Origin: Podospora pseudoanserina
Taxonomy: Eukaryota; Ascomycota; Sordariomycetes; Sordariales; Podosporaceae
Assembly (NCBI RefSeq): GCF_035222485.1
Contig: NC_085922.1
Coordinates: 1,627,001 to 1,691,000 of the forward strand
Direction: 5' to 3'
Length of the DNA stretch: 64,000 nt
Shown here piece by piece: positions 1 to 12,356 of this stretch. The notes below the pieces were generated by a model that worked only from the letters and a program-made list of their open reading frames with translations, did no database searches and was not told where the DNA came from. Position 1 is the stretch's first letter, and every line of letters starts with the position of its first letter. Made by a program: the position numbers and the translations under genes.

Positions 1-769
1 AAAGACCCAATACGTACCACCTATCACATCTCCACCTCTCCTACGTAGCGCCCATTTATAAAAGTCATCCACCTACACATCCTTATCATAAATTTCACAC
101 CGAAAAAGAAAATACACAGGATCATCAACAAACTCATCGGCTGTGAGTGTAGAAGAGAGTTGTCTCAGCTGTCTAATAAGTCTACAAAACATGTTGTCAA
201 GAGATGTGTTCAACAACAACTCCAAGGTACCACCACATCACACGGAAAACATTAGAGGGGAGCATTCTCTCCTCGATGGAAACTACAAATGAGCAACACT
301 GTGAGTGTGTGTTGGTAAAACTTCTACCCCTAAAAGAAACTATCTAAGGATATACAATGGGAGAAAACTCTTTGAGAGGAAGAAAAAAAAAATGTGAGAG
401 AAATACCAGTAGTCTACCCATGAAAGCCAGCAACCGTATGACCAAGAGATCACAATAAAAAAACACATCTGTCAACACACTTCATTGCCATGCCACCACA
501 CCAGTCTCCGCTGCTATGAGCCGCTTTAACTACCAGCTACCAAACAACAATGCAAAATACAAAAAATTACAGACACACAACCATACTCTTACACAAAATT
601 TCACACCCATTTTTTAGAGTACACACCCTTCTCCGTTCTCCTTTTATATAACCCCCCCTTCCCACCCTTTTCCCTATCCACCACCGCTTGTACCACCCAC
701 CCTCTTTGTCCGACTCCACCGCCGAATTTCCCTCTCCCTTGCCCATTCCTCCCATTTAGCCTTCCTCCA
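1..769. other. Intergenic, 3' flank of the nucleotidyltransferase gene
   Basis: No supportable gene. The plus strand is rich in A and C. Short open frames here are arginine/glycine-rich or have no ATG start and look non-coding. The 3' untranslated region of the minus-strand gene ending at 770 must lie in its right-hand part. Confidence 0.6.
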
Positions 770-3700
770 CTAAAGAAGCCCCCCATGCAACTCCCCCAAC
801 AACCCCTCAAACTCCTTCCTCGCCCTCTTCCTTTCCACCTCCCCCACATCCTCCAACAACTCCCCCTCCTCCTTCCCCCTGATAATCCCCCACGCCCTCC
901 TAAACTCATCCCTGATCTTGACAATCCCCTGGTGCGTCACCGTCCTGGCAACATTGTGATCCGTCTCAAACGGGTCCTCCACCGCAAACAAAAACCTGAG
1001 CCTGACTTCCTTTACTTCACCGCCGCCGCCACCACCCGGAGTCCCAACACCACTACCACCACCGCCCGGAGACAAAACCCCCCCTGCCGGACTCTCCACC
1101 ACCGTCTTCGCCCCCGTCCACCCCTTCTCAACCTTGCTCATGAACCCCCCCTGCCTCCTCAAACAAATCACATCCCTCCCCCAATCAAAACCCTTCCCCG
1201 TCCTGTGGTTATTATGGGCATAATACTCGAAAAAACCCCTCAACAACATCCCCAAACTCTCCCTGTTCATCGTCAGCTCGTTCCCCTTCGCCAGCCTCTC
1301 AATCTGCGCCTCGTCTCGCCAAAAGTGGATGGGGTACCCCTTGCACATCTGTGGCGGCTGCCCAGACGGGCCGAGGAGCTGCAAGTTAGGCACCACAAAC
1401 GGCCGCGCAACGTTGATAAGGTAGTGCAGCATCATGATCGCATACCCGTAACTCCCCAGCGTGCCCCGGTAGGGCGAGTTAATTTGCCTCACCTTGGCCC
1501 AGTGCTTGACAAACAAGATGAGCGGCCTGACCCTTGGATCGCAGAGGGAGTAGCACCTCAGCAGGGTCGTGTTCTCCACCGCTAGATGAGCAGAGAAGTT
1601 GATGTCGCACTGGACGCCTATGTTTGACTTTGGGAACTCGAGACGGTCTCTGTGCAGATCTCGAGGTTGGTTGGGCGGTTCAATGGCTGGGTCCCCCAGC
1701 TGCTTGATCGTTGCCATGAGCTCATCGGATTCATCCGGCAGGGGAACAGCCAACTCGCCAGTCTTGTCGTTCTTCGTCATCGGTCCCCGAAGCAGAGCAA
1801 CATAACACCTCACCAAACTCGCCGCCGGTTCCTGATATTGCCCTTTCTGGAGACACCTCTCATAATCCAGCGCAAGCTGGAGACTCTTGTGCCGTTTCGC
1901 CACGGCTCCCAACGTTGAGGCGTAGGGGAATTTCGAAAACTCATCCACCTGCTCGCGAACCTGGCTGTTCCAGATGCCGTTGATGTAATGTCGTATAACA
2001 ATCGGAAGGATCGTGTCCCCAGTTGACGACTCGTCGCACCCGCCCAGCTCAACGAGTAACTGATTCGCCCTTTTGTGAAAAGCCACCACCGGCTCATGCG
2101 GCATCTGCGCAAGATGAAGAAGCGCAAGCGACGGAATCCGTTTCAGCGTCTCAACATAGTTCTGGACTTCCTTCTGATACGTCAGCGGATCCTGACCGAC
2201 ATTGCTGCGGTGCATGAGGTCCCTCCAGCGTGCCAAGGTGGCAAAAGACCGCCGCTCCAAATTATCGTCTTTTTCTTGTACCGGTCGATCTTCCCACGAC
2301 TGAGCCAGCATCTCTCCTTCGATCTGGAACAAAACCCCCAACAGGGTCCTCGGCAGTTTCAAGGTGAGAAGTTCGTGTTCGTTTAGATTCCTGGAATTCA
2401 ACAGCGCCTCCCGCACCTTCTCGTTGGCAACACCCCGCGCAAACGCCAGACAGACCCGATTGAGAGGCTCGATCCACTCGGGCGTCATCGAGGAGACGTT
2501 GGTGTGGGTTATGTCGTAGCCCCCAAGCTTTCGAAGAACCTTCTTGGCGGCGTTGTGGTAATTCGTCAGACTCCGTCCATCTTGCTTGAGAGACTCAAGT
2601 AGCTGCTCGGGAGTAGATACCGGTTCACTTTCCTCGACAACACGTGCCGGCTGTTGACTTTCGCTTCCAGGCGCAGGAGGCGGTTGTGCTTCCCCAGCTC
2701 CCCGGATAGGCTCAACCTCGTCATGCGCATCCTCTACATCAACCTCGGCCTCTACCGCTCCCTTTTCCCAGTCCTCCCTTTCCTTCAACAGCGCAACCCG
2801 TAACTCCTCCGGCGGCTTCTCACAAATCTTGATGATAGGCACTCTGGTCCGGGTAAGCAGCCTCGCACCCAACCCCATGTCAAGAAAAGCCTTTTCGATC
2901 AGCCTCGGTATCGGAGAACCTGATGCCTCTGGTTGAGGGTCCAACAACGGGGCAAACAGGCCCAAGTCCATATCCGCGTCCTTGGTTGCAAACCCAGACA
3001 TCAGACTTCCAAAACACTTCAGCTGGACACTCTCTCGTGGAAACCACGGTTCGCCGGCTTTTTCGTTCTCGAAATTGGTAATGACATCCCGGACGACCTG
3101 CTCAATCTTGACTCGGAAAGCCTCCTTCTCTTGAATCTCAGCGGGATTGATCTCGGCATTTGCAACGACTTCGTTGCAGATGTTCTCCAGATGTTGTGCC
3201 TGCGCCAGGACCTCCCTAGTAATGCTAAATGCACTGCCACTACCCGCAGTTTGATGACGGTGAGGGTGTGGCGGCTGGTTCCTAAACTGAGGTGACTGAA
3301 GGTCAGGCCGCACGGGCGACGGAAGGGCTGGGGTGATGACATCCACGGGATACTGTTCCGCAGGAGGATTCATTTGTTTGGGGTCCTGATAAGATCGCGA
3401 GACTTGGTGCCGCGGTTGTGTGAACGGAACGCCGCCTTGACCTGGGTCAGGTGGGAGAAAAGTAGCCGAGTGAGGCCGGTAAGCTGGTGCTTCTCCCTGC
3501 AAAACACCACCGTTGCCTTGAGGTCCCCGGGCTTGTGGCCATCCATGAGGCTGACCGCCACCGCTGCCGCCGCCTTGCCTCTGGTTAGGTGGGAGGAAAG
3601 TAGCTGAGTGAGGCCGGTAAGCTGGTGCTTCTTCCTGTAAAACACCGCGACCGTTGCCTTGAGGTCTGTGGTTAGCACGCTGTCCCTGCCAATGGCCGCC

Positions 3701-4129
3701 TCCCCTGCCTCCACTGCCTCGAGACTGATGGCCATGGCCACCACGCTGCTGTTGGTTGAACTGTTGCTGGTTTTGATAGTGTTGGGAATTCTGCCGTTGA
3801 TGCTGATGCTGAGGCTGATGCTGATGCTGATTCTGATGCCGGGACACCGGCTGTGGTAGAATCTGAGGTTGGGATACCGGCGGTGGTAGAACCAGAGGCC
3901 GAGGGTCGATGGGGATGGTGAGTTGAGCAGCCAGCTCGCGGCGCTGACTCTGGTTCAGACGCTTCTGACGCTTCTGTCCAGAGGCATCCACCACGACCTG
4001 AGTCTCAGCAATAACCCCCTGCTGCTGCGGTCCAGCAGTAGACGGGCCTTGACTTGCAATCGTCATATTCCCAAAGTGATCCTCGAGGCCCTGGCCAGGC
4101 TGACCAGATGGAGGAGGAGGTTGTGCCAT
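770..4129 (-). CDS. Cid1-type nucleotidyltransferase (poly(A)/poly(U) polymerase family)
   Basis: Single-exon gene of 1119 aa. The ATG at 4129 is used because the frame upstream has only a GTG. Residues ~1-300 are disordered, rich in Gln, His, Gly and Pro. At ~375-390 lies the nucleotidyltransferase signature FGSLMSGFATKDADMDLG, carrying the G-S and D-x-D that bind the metals and NTP. The third palm Asp (CDINF, ~842) comes only after a ~395-residue predominantly helical insertion. The central domain follows (SPYRGTLGSYGYAIMMLHYL, ~883) and a PAP-associated region (GKGFDWGRD). Family members add U or A to RNA 3' ends. Whether this one is a uridylyl- or an adenylyltransferase cannot be read from the sequence. 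Family assignment is firm; the substrate is unknown. Confidence 0.85.
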   Translation of the reverse strand: MAQPPPPSGQPGQGLEDHFGNMTIASQGPSTAGPQQQGVIAETQVVVDASGQKRQKRLNQSQRRELAAQLTIPIDPRPLVLPPPVSQPQILPQPVSRHQNQHQHQPQHQHQRQNSQHYQNQQQFNQQQRGGHGHQSRGSGGRGGGHWQGQRANHRPQGNGRGVLQEEAPAYRPHSATFLPPNQRQGGGSGGGQPHGWPQARGPQGNGGVLQGEAPAYRPHSATFLPPDPGQGGVPFTQPRHQVSRSYQDPKQMNPPAEQYPVDVITPALPSPVRPDLQSPQFRNQPPHPHRHQTAGSGSAFSITREVLAQAQHLENICNEVVANAEINPAEIQEKEAFRVKIEQVVRDVITNFENEKAGEPWFPRESVQLKCFGSLMSGFATKDADMDLGLFAPLLDPQPEASGSPIPRLIEKAFLDMGLGARLLTRTRVPIIKICEKPPEELRVALLKEREDWEKGAVEAEVDVEDAHDEVEPIRGAGEAQPPPAPGSESQQPARVVEESEPVSTPEQLLESLKQDGRSLTNYHNAAKKVLRKLGGYDITHTNVSSMTPEWIEPLNRVCLAFARGVANEKVREALLNSRNLNEHELLTLKLPRTLLGVLFQIEGEMLAQSWEDRPVQEKDDNLERRSFATLARWRDLMHRSNVGQDPLTYQKEVQNYVETLKRIPSLALLHLAQMPHEPVVAFHKRANQLLVELGGCDESSTGDTILPIVIRHYINGIWNSQVREQVDEFSKFPYASTLGAVAKRHKSLQLALDYERCLQKGQYQEPAASLVRCYVALLRGPMTKNDKTGELAVPLPDESDELMATIKQLGDPAIEPPNQPRDLHRDRLEFPKSNIGVQCDINFSAHLAVENTTLLRCYSLCDPRVRPLILFVKHWAKVRQINSPYRGTLGSYGYAIMMLHYLINVARPFVVPNLQLLGPSGQPPQMCKGYPIHFWRDEAQIERLAKGNELTMNRESLGMLLRGFFEYYAHNNHRTGKGFDWGRDVICLRRQGGFMSKVEKGWTGAKTVVESPAGGVLSPGGGGSGVGTPGGGGGGEVKEVRLRFLFAVEDPFETDHNVARTVTHQGIVKIRDEFRRAWGIIRGKEEGELLEDVGEVERKRARKEFEGLLGELHGGLL
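3451..3646 (-). repeat. Near-identical 58-bp direct repeat inside the nucleotidyltransferase gene
   Basis: Copies at 3451-3508 and 3589-3646 differ at about five positions and are 138 bp (46 codons) apart, so they stay in frame. Each encodes the motif APAYRPHSATFLPP in the disordered N-terminal part. The A-x-F-x-P core resembles short linear motifs such as PAM2, but the match is loose. Confidence 0.8.
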
Positions 4130-4748
4130 TTTCCACACAATGGCCCGTCTGACTTTTGGAACTCCTCGACGGCGTGCCAGTCAATGCTGTGGGTATGGAA
4201 AAACGAGGGTTGGCCTCATAGGGCTAGTTAGGGAGAAGGTCGCCGGCGTGATAGCTTTTGTTGACTAGCTTGGGTTCACAATGGCGCCGCGTAGAGCTAT
4301 ATGGGAGTATGTAACCAGCCTTGTTTGGCTTGGTCGAAAAAGTATGAATGAAAGCCAAGTTGGCAGAATTTGCAAACGCGTCTGACAATGCTGGGTAGAA
4401 GGTAATGATGATCCCAAAGTAGTAGCTGTTTTGCCAGCCGCAGCAGACTGGTAGAGCCTCTGGAGGAAAATTGTAGAATTCTCGGTCAAGGTTGTAGAGC
4501 AACAATTATTTCATTGCTGGTGAGGGAAACAACTTCAGCGAATGACCCCACTATCGCTGTGAGTTGGGAGCGATTCGGAAAGCGCCAAGGGTTACCGTGC
4601 ACGGGCCATATCAGCTGGACCTTTGAGACAACCAAGCAGGAAAGTGGTCTTGGATGATTATTTTACTTTTTTTAATTGGGCTGCAAAAAACGCTGGTCTA
4701 GATATGGTCTATCTGCAATGTTCATCACGCTAGATCCGCTGCTTCCAC
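4130..4748. other. Intergenic between nucleotidyltransferase and CTP synthase genes
   Basis: Both neighbours are on the minus strand, so this should hold the promoter and 5' leader of the nucleotidyltransferase gene and the 3' end of the CTP synthase gene. No coding frame is supportable. Confidence 0.5.
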
Positions 4749-7012
<2,264 letters not shown>

Positions 7013-8115
7013 TTTGAATATGGATATCGGCCGGTACTGGATATTTGAGCTGATGGTTGCTAGGGATCGTGAGAGTTTGGTGCCAAGAGATATACCCTCA
7101 AAAAATTTGAGAAGGGAGGACGGCAGAAAAAGGTACCCTTTTGAGCGTCTGGAGGCGCGCACTTTTTTGTGGGGCAAGCGTTTTTTTGGTTTCAAACTCC
7201 ACGGTGCCGGTGGAGCGAGAAGGTGAGACACGAGAGTCACGGCAGGCAGAGAGCACTTGACTTCCAGGCAACATCCTGTCGTGATTGGTTGGGTATAGGC
7301 TTAGTATGCTCTCATATACTACATCGAAGTGAAATGAGTCTTATCATTACTCTGCCGTTGCTGTTCCATTGCTCTCTTCGTGGTGATTGCCTGGGATGGT
7401 AGGTAGTATCCAGTCCCAGAGCCAGATCAAAAACTCACACATGCTCTCGAACAGTGGCTGGAGCGAGCCTCGACAACTAGAGTTGCCACAAAAGCATAAG
7501 GTTCAATTCAGCTAGTACTTATTCTCCAGAGGGCTTGGGCTTGGGTTTAATTACCTCGTATCCCAGCATCTGCCGCTGTCCGGAAAAGTCAGCAAACCTC
7601 TCCAGTCCATGCCCCTCTCGAGTCTCGACTTACAAGAAGAGAGAAATTCTGGAATCAACCCCGCCAAACCTTGATGGTCGAGCAGGGTGGTCTGTGCTCA
7701 CCCGGTCCCAGCAGTGTTCTGCCAAGCCATCTGCGGCTGCCTTTTTAGCGGGTCCCTTTGTCATCCATGCCCGCTGCCAGCCGTCGCCATTGATCACTCC
7801 AAGTTCTTTGACAGAGGTTAACTTTTGGCATTGACAACGAACAACCACCGACCACTACCCAAGTATCGACGACCACTTCTCTCATATCCGCCGCCGACCG
7901 GGTTCAGCCAAGGAGTTTTCGGAGATCGATCGATTTACGCCAGAATCTCGCTGCCGATTACTCCGTCGCGCCGCCATCTTCAGTCGCGCTCTTGATGACG
8001 ACTTGAGCCATCGATTGCATCTTTCTTTCGCGGGCCTCCTCCGTGCTACCATCGGCGCATTGACGCGCCTTCCAGTCGTCCACTCATCCCATCGACTTTC
8101 ACAAGTCACCACACA
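7013..8115. promoter_or_regulatory. Divergent promoter region, CTP synthase / TFIIF large subunit
   Basis: The two coding starts face away from each other across 1.1 kb, so both promoters lie here. The last ~250 bases before 8116 are pyrimidine-rich, as is usual for fungal 5' leaders. I see no convincing TATA box or named operator. Confidence 0.5.
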
Positions 8116-10226
8116 ATGAGCGCGCCACAGCAGCAACCGCCTGGGCCTCCCCGTCCCCCAGGCGCTGCCCCAACCTTCATCCGCCGCAAACCCAACACAG
8201 ACCCCTTGAGAGCGAGAGTAAAACCCAGAGCCAAACCCCTCCACGCCTTACCCCCAAAGGGCAAAGAGGCCAAAAGGTTGGTCGACTCCTCCGGCGAGCT
8301 CGACAAGGAAATCGAGAGAGAATACGCCAGCAAGGTCGAGCAGCTGCGTCAACAGCGCGCACGGCATGGTGGCTGGTCAGATCAACCCACCGGCAGCATC
8401 CAGGAGTTCCCTCTTGTCCTCACCAAGAAGGCTTTCCGCGAAGGAATTCGCCACCATGTCATGCGGTTGCACAAGCAGATGGGCGGAGCAGAAGTCGACA
8501 TTGATTTGTTGAATCAGGACCAATTTCCCCGACCCGTCACATTGCACCGTCGCGACCCGCGCCTTCCTCCCGCTTATCGGATGGCTATGAAGCAAGACGA
8601 TGTCCCAATGGACCCCGAGCAGCAAGCTGAGATGGACCGCATCCAAAAGATGAAGGCTGACAAGGAGGCCCAACGGGCCCTTGATCAAGCCCAGATGGCC
8701 CCGGTCATTAAGGACAACAACCCAAAGCCGAAGACAAACAACAAGAAGGAGAAAGCTTCCGCCTTTTACGGCAAGCACTCCGACGCCCACAAGAAGCAGT
8801 CCGGCCTGCGCTACGAGGAGACACTTCCATGGCATCTTGAGGATGCCGAGGGCAAGGCCGGCGTGTGGGTTGGCTCTTATGTGGCCGGTCTTTCAGACAG
8901 CAACGTCGCGTTCGTTATTGACGGCGCGCGTTTCCGCATGATCCCCTTGGAGCGGTGGTACAAGTTTGACGAGAAGCCAAGATTTGACACCCTCTCGCTC
9001 GATGACGCTGAAAAGCTCATGTACGAGGTCAAGGAGGTCAAGCGATGGGTCATGAAGGACAAGGAGAGAGAGGAAAGATTGCGGGAGAAGCTGGAGACGA
9101 GAATGTTCCTCAACGGCCCTACCAGGGTCAAGACTGAGAGCGCCACTTCTCGCGCCGCTCGTGGATCCGAGAGACAGGATGACTACGAGTTGGATATCTC
9201 TGGCGACGAATTCCAAGATGATGACGAGACTCCTGGTTTTGAGGCGGATGATGAGGACGCCAAGGAGTCGAAGGAGCGTGTTCGCAAAGAACAGCTGGCT
9301 TCCAACTTGTTCGGTGAGGGTGAGGAAGACAAGGTTGAGAAAGAGGAGAGGGAGAGGCAATTGGAGAAGCTGAAGAGAAAGATGATAGGAAAGCAGACGA
9401 TCAAGGGATTGGTGAAACTGGAGAAGGCGATGGACTACGACGACATGTCCGAGAGCGACTCTAACAATCCGTTTACGGACTCTTCGGATTCCGATGACTC
9501 CGACGAGGAAGAGAAGAAGGAAGAGGAGAAGAAGCCTGAGCCTGTCACTTCGGGGTCTAATACCAAGGGGAACACCACGCCTTCCAAGAGCGCAATTGCC
9601 AATAAGAAGGGCAAGTTGAAGCGGGCTGGTTCACCGGAGATGTCGGAGTCGAGCGACATCGAGACGGTCCGGAAGAAGATGAAGACTGGCAAGGGGTCTA
9701 GCGTGCCGAGTCGGATGGGCACTCCTATTCCTGGCCGGCCGAAGGTCATGCCGGGGGCTACGAGTGACGGGGAGGCTACCGGTGGGGAGGGGTCTGATGG
9801 CGGTGCGATGCTGAAGAAGAAGTTCAAGATGAAGGCGCAGCGGCCTGGTGGGACGCCTTCTGGTTCGAGGGCGGGCAGTCCTGCTCCAGCCGGTAAGCTT
9901 TTTCCATCTGCTGTCACTCCTTGTCATACAAATCTAACTCGTGAGAAACAGGTCAAGCCTCCAAGACGGGCACCGCAACGCCCAGCGGCTCGCCGCCTCC
10001 GTCCTCGAAGCCGGTTGCTAAGATCACGGCGCAGGAGTGCTACGAGGCGCTGGCCCGACACACGAACGGCATCGCGCTCGTGCCGTTCATGTCGCAGTTC
10101 AAGCACCGGATTGACAAGCCGGGGTCTACTACGAGGCAGGAGTGGATCCACATGGTCAAGAGCTTTTCTGACTTTCATCATGAGACGAAGTTGCTCAAGG
10201 CGAAGCCGGGGTGGAGGCCTACTTAG
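8116..10226 (+). CDS. TFG1: Transcription initiation factor IIF, alpha (large) subunit
   Basis: TFIIF binds RNA polymerase II and TFIIB during initiation. Exons 8116-9892 and 9952-10226, joined across a 59-nt intron (GTAAGC...ACAG), give 683 aa. The dimerisation domain is at ~230-290 (LPWHLEDAEGKAGVWVGSY, then RFRMIPLERWYKF), typical of Rap74/Tfg1. The middle (~340-600) is highly charged and disordered, with acidic Ser/Asp stretches. The last ~70 residues (TAQECYEALARHTNGIALVP to WRPT) form the C-terminal winged helix. Without the intron the protein would lose that winged helix, so the splice is well supported. Confidence 0.93.
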
Positions 10227-11660
10227 GCATTGCCGTTGAGTTTTTGTATAACACTGTTGAGTTTGGGAGGGGATAACGGCTTAGCACTAGTGATCATAAA
10301 AGGCAAGATGCTGATGAAAATGGGAGGATGTTTTTCTGCGGGTTATGGAGGTTGTTATGTAAGGTACTTGGGATGAATACTTTGGGGCCCGAAATCTGGG
10401 CTGGAGGAGCTGGCTTGGGGCTATCAGCGAGTTGTTTTTTTGTTTTTCCTTTTTTTTTTTTTTTCCCTTTTTACTCGCTTTGCTTTTCTCTAGATCGAGG
10501 GATAGGCAGAGAGGCCGAGCAAATTATTTTTGTGAAATTGAAAGGATGCTGGTGAAAGGTGATTGTTGACGAGTTACTTTCCTTGCGACCCCTGTTCCAC
10601 AGCAAATCAACGATATTGAACAACTTTATCTAGAGCATCCCCAACATCAGACAACAACCAGAAGAAGTATTTTCCATTGCATTCACTTCCCTCACCACCA
10701 ACTCAGCAAATCATCACCCCTACTGATATGAATGATATAAACTATTGTGTTGTGGATAAAATAATCGTTATTGCAATTTAGAATACCACGGATAGCAATC
10801 GTCACCCTTGTGCATTTTTTTTTTCAATTAGGTGGGTAGGGAATAAGACTTTTTGACAATTCTTCAAGGCCTGTTAACCTACGGTATCTTTTAACCTGCT
10901 AATTATATTTTTGAGACCTGCTGACTATCTTTCAAGGGCAAGGTTCAGCACCTGCTTTGCTGCAGTGCAGGGTATAATCACAAAAAGAAATCACCAATGT
11001 TCTTTCTATATGCGCAGTCATTTCTTCCATCGAGCCGATGCTTGATCAATCTTGGAGTTCGGAAAGATTTAGTTTATGGGAGTGAGTCTCCGCTGACCGG
11101 TCTGGTCGATCTGTGTGCTCTTTTCGAGCGTGGAAGGAAGTCCGCTTTACGAGTCTTCCCCCTTCTGCGACCTTAATCAACGTCCAGCAGTTCTTTGAGC
11201 AGAGAGGTTGGATGACAGTCGCAACAAGCCGGGCAGATACATCAACAAGCAAAATGTACGTAGGTAAACAAACCACAAATACATAAACCCTTCATTTCAC
11301 ATATCATAGTATCCTAATGTTGCTCATGTTGTGTTGCAAGGTAAATCTCTCTCCAGAATCGAAAATATTGATTGCCCTATCAGCGTACTACTAAAATGCT
11401 TCATAATCCTTAAATAAATAAATAAACTCATAATAAACCCTCATGTCATGCCCCCATCCATCATCCCATGCTCGTCAAAATGCCAACCCCGCGCGCCCAT
11501 CAAATGTAGTATAATGTCATAGCGATCCGACCAGCAGTAGTCGTACTGTCGTCCCGTCATATGCTCACCATCGAGACCCTCCCCCCCCCCCCAAAAAAAG
11601 CAGCCGCTAAACACTCAAGCAAGTTATACAAAGGGAAAGATGCGCCGCCAAAAGTCAAGC
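10227..11660. other. Convergent intergenic region
   Basis: Lies between the 3' ends of the TFIIF subunit gene (plus) and the gene at 11661-12356 (minus). It holds T-rich tracts (10440-10465, 10816-10825), an AAATAAATAAATAA stretch near 11404, and one patch of the degenerate ~22-bp repeat listed separately. No coding frame is supportable. Confidence 0.5.
10847..10940 (+). repeat. Degenerate ~22-bp repeat, patch A (about three units)
   Basis: Successive imperfect units resemble CCTGTTGACTATCTTTCAAG: one starts near 10869, one near 10894 and one near 10917. A second patch of the same motif lies at 19051-19228. The units are too diverged to be a recent tandem array. Confidence 0.5.
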
Positions 11661-12356
11661 TTAAACAAGCTCAAACCCCCCCTCCACCACCACCGGCTCA
11701 TTCTCCTCCCGTCTCTCACTCGTCCCGCTCCGCAACACCTTCTTCGCCTTCCTCCCCTTCACCGCCTCCCCGTTCCCATCCACAACCTCATATTCCTTCT
11801 CCACCAGCTTCTCCGTCTCCTTCTGCGTGTTCCTAGCCTTGACAAAAACCTCCAGCGTCACCGGCCGGTCGGGAGAGTCATGCCTGTCAAACGAGTACAG
11901 TACATCGTCTTGTGGAGCTAAAGTCGGAATAGTAGAAGCGTTGACGTCGTTAAGGTCAGCAGCGTTGATGTTTTTGGCGAGGTTGTTCTTGATGACCGAG
12001 TCGGGAGTGTACCAGTTGGAGCGGCCCTTGACAATGTTCTGTCCGACGGTGGGTTTGCGGGCGAAGTGGTAGCTATAAATAAGAGAGGATATGTTAGAGT
12101 AAGGTTGACTAAAGAAGGGGATGCAGAGGACATACCGATCAACATATCTCTTGTCTGGCTTCATCTTGGCAATGTGAGCATCGTTGGAGTACTTGACAGG
12201 CTTGACCTGGTCCCAGAAGCCCTCAGTCACCACACCAGAGAGGAAGCGGCTGCCATGCTGCCACTTGGTATTGTGGTCCTTGACGCGCTTTCGCTCCTTG
12301 GCGCTGTGGCGGAGATCGCGCTCGAACTGGCGGGACTCAATGGTGAGGTTGGCCAT
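11661..12356 (-). CDS. Conserved fungal protein of unknown function
   Basis: Exons 12356-12136 and 12072-11661, joined across a 63-nt GT-AG intron (GTATGT...TATAG), give 210 aa starting MANLTIESRQ. The frame is open upstream but has only a TTG, so the ATG at 12356 is the start. The N-terminal half is basic and probably helical (HSAKERKRVKDHN, VVTEGFWDQVKPVKY). A central HFARKPTVGQNIVKG precedes DDVLYSFDRHDSPDRPVTLE. The C-terminus is Lys/Arg/Glu-rich. There is no signal peptide or membrane segment. The sequence looks like a conserved family, but I do not recognise a domain and assign no function. Confidence 0.75.
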   Translation of the reverse strand: MANLTIESRQFERDLRHSAKERKRVKDHNTKWQHGSRFLSGVVTEGFWDQVKPVKYSNDAHIAKMKPDKRYVDRYVLCIPFFSQPYSNISSLIYSYHFARKPTVGQNIVKGRSNWYTPDSVIKNNLAKNINAADLNDVNASTIPTLAPQDDVLYSFDRHDSPDRPVTLEVFVKARNTQKETEKLVEKEYEVVDGNGEAVKGRKAKKVLRSGTSERREENEPVVVEGGFELV

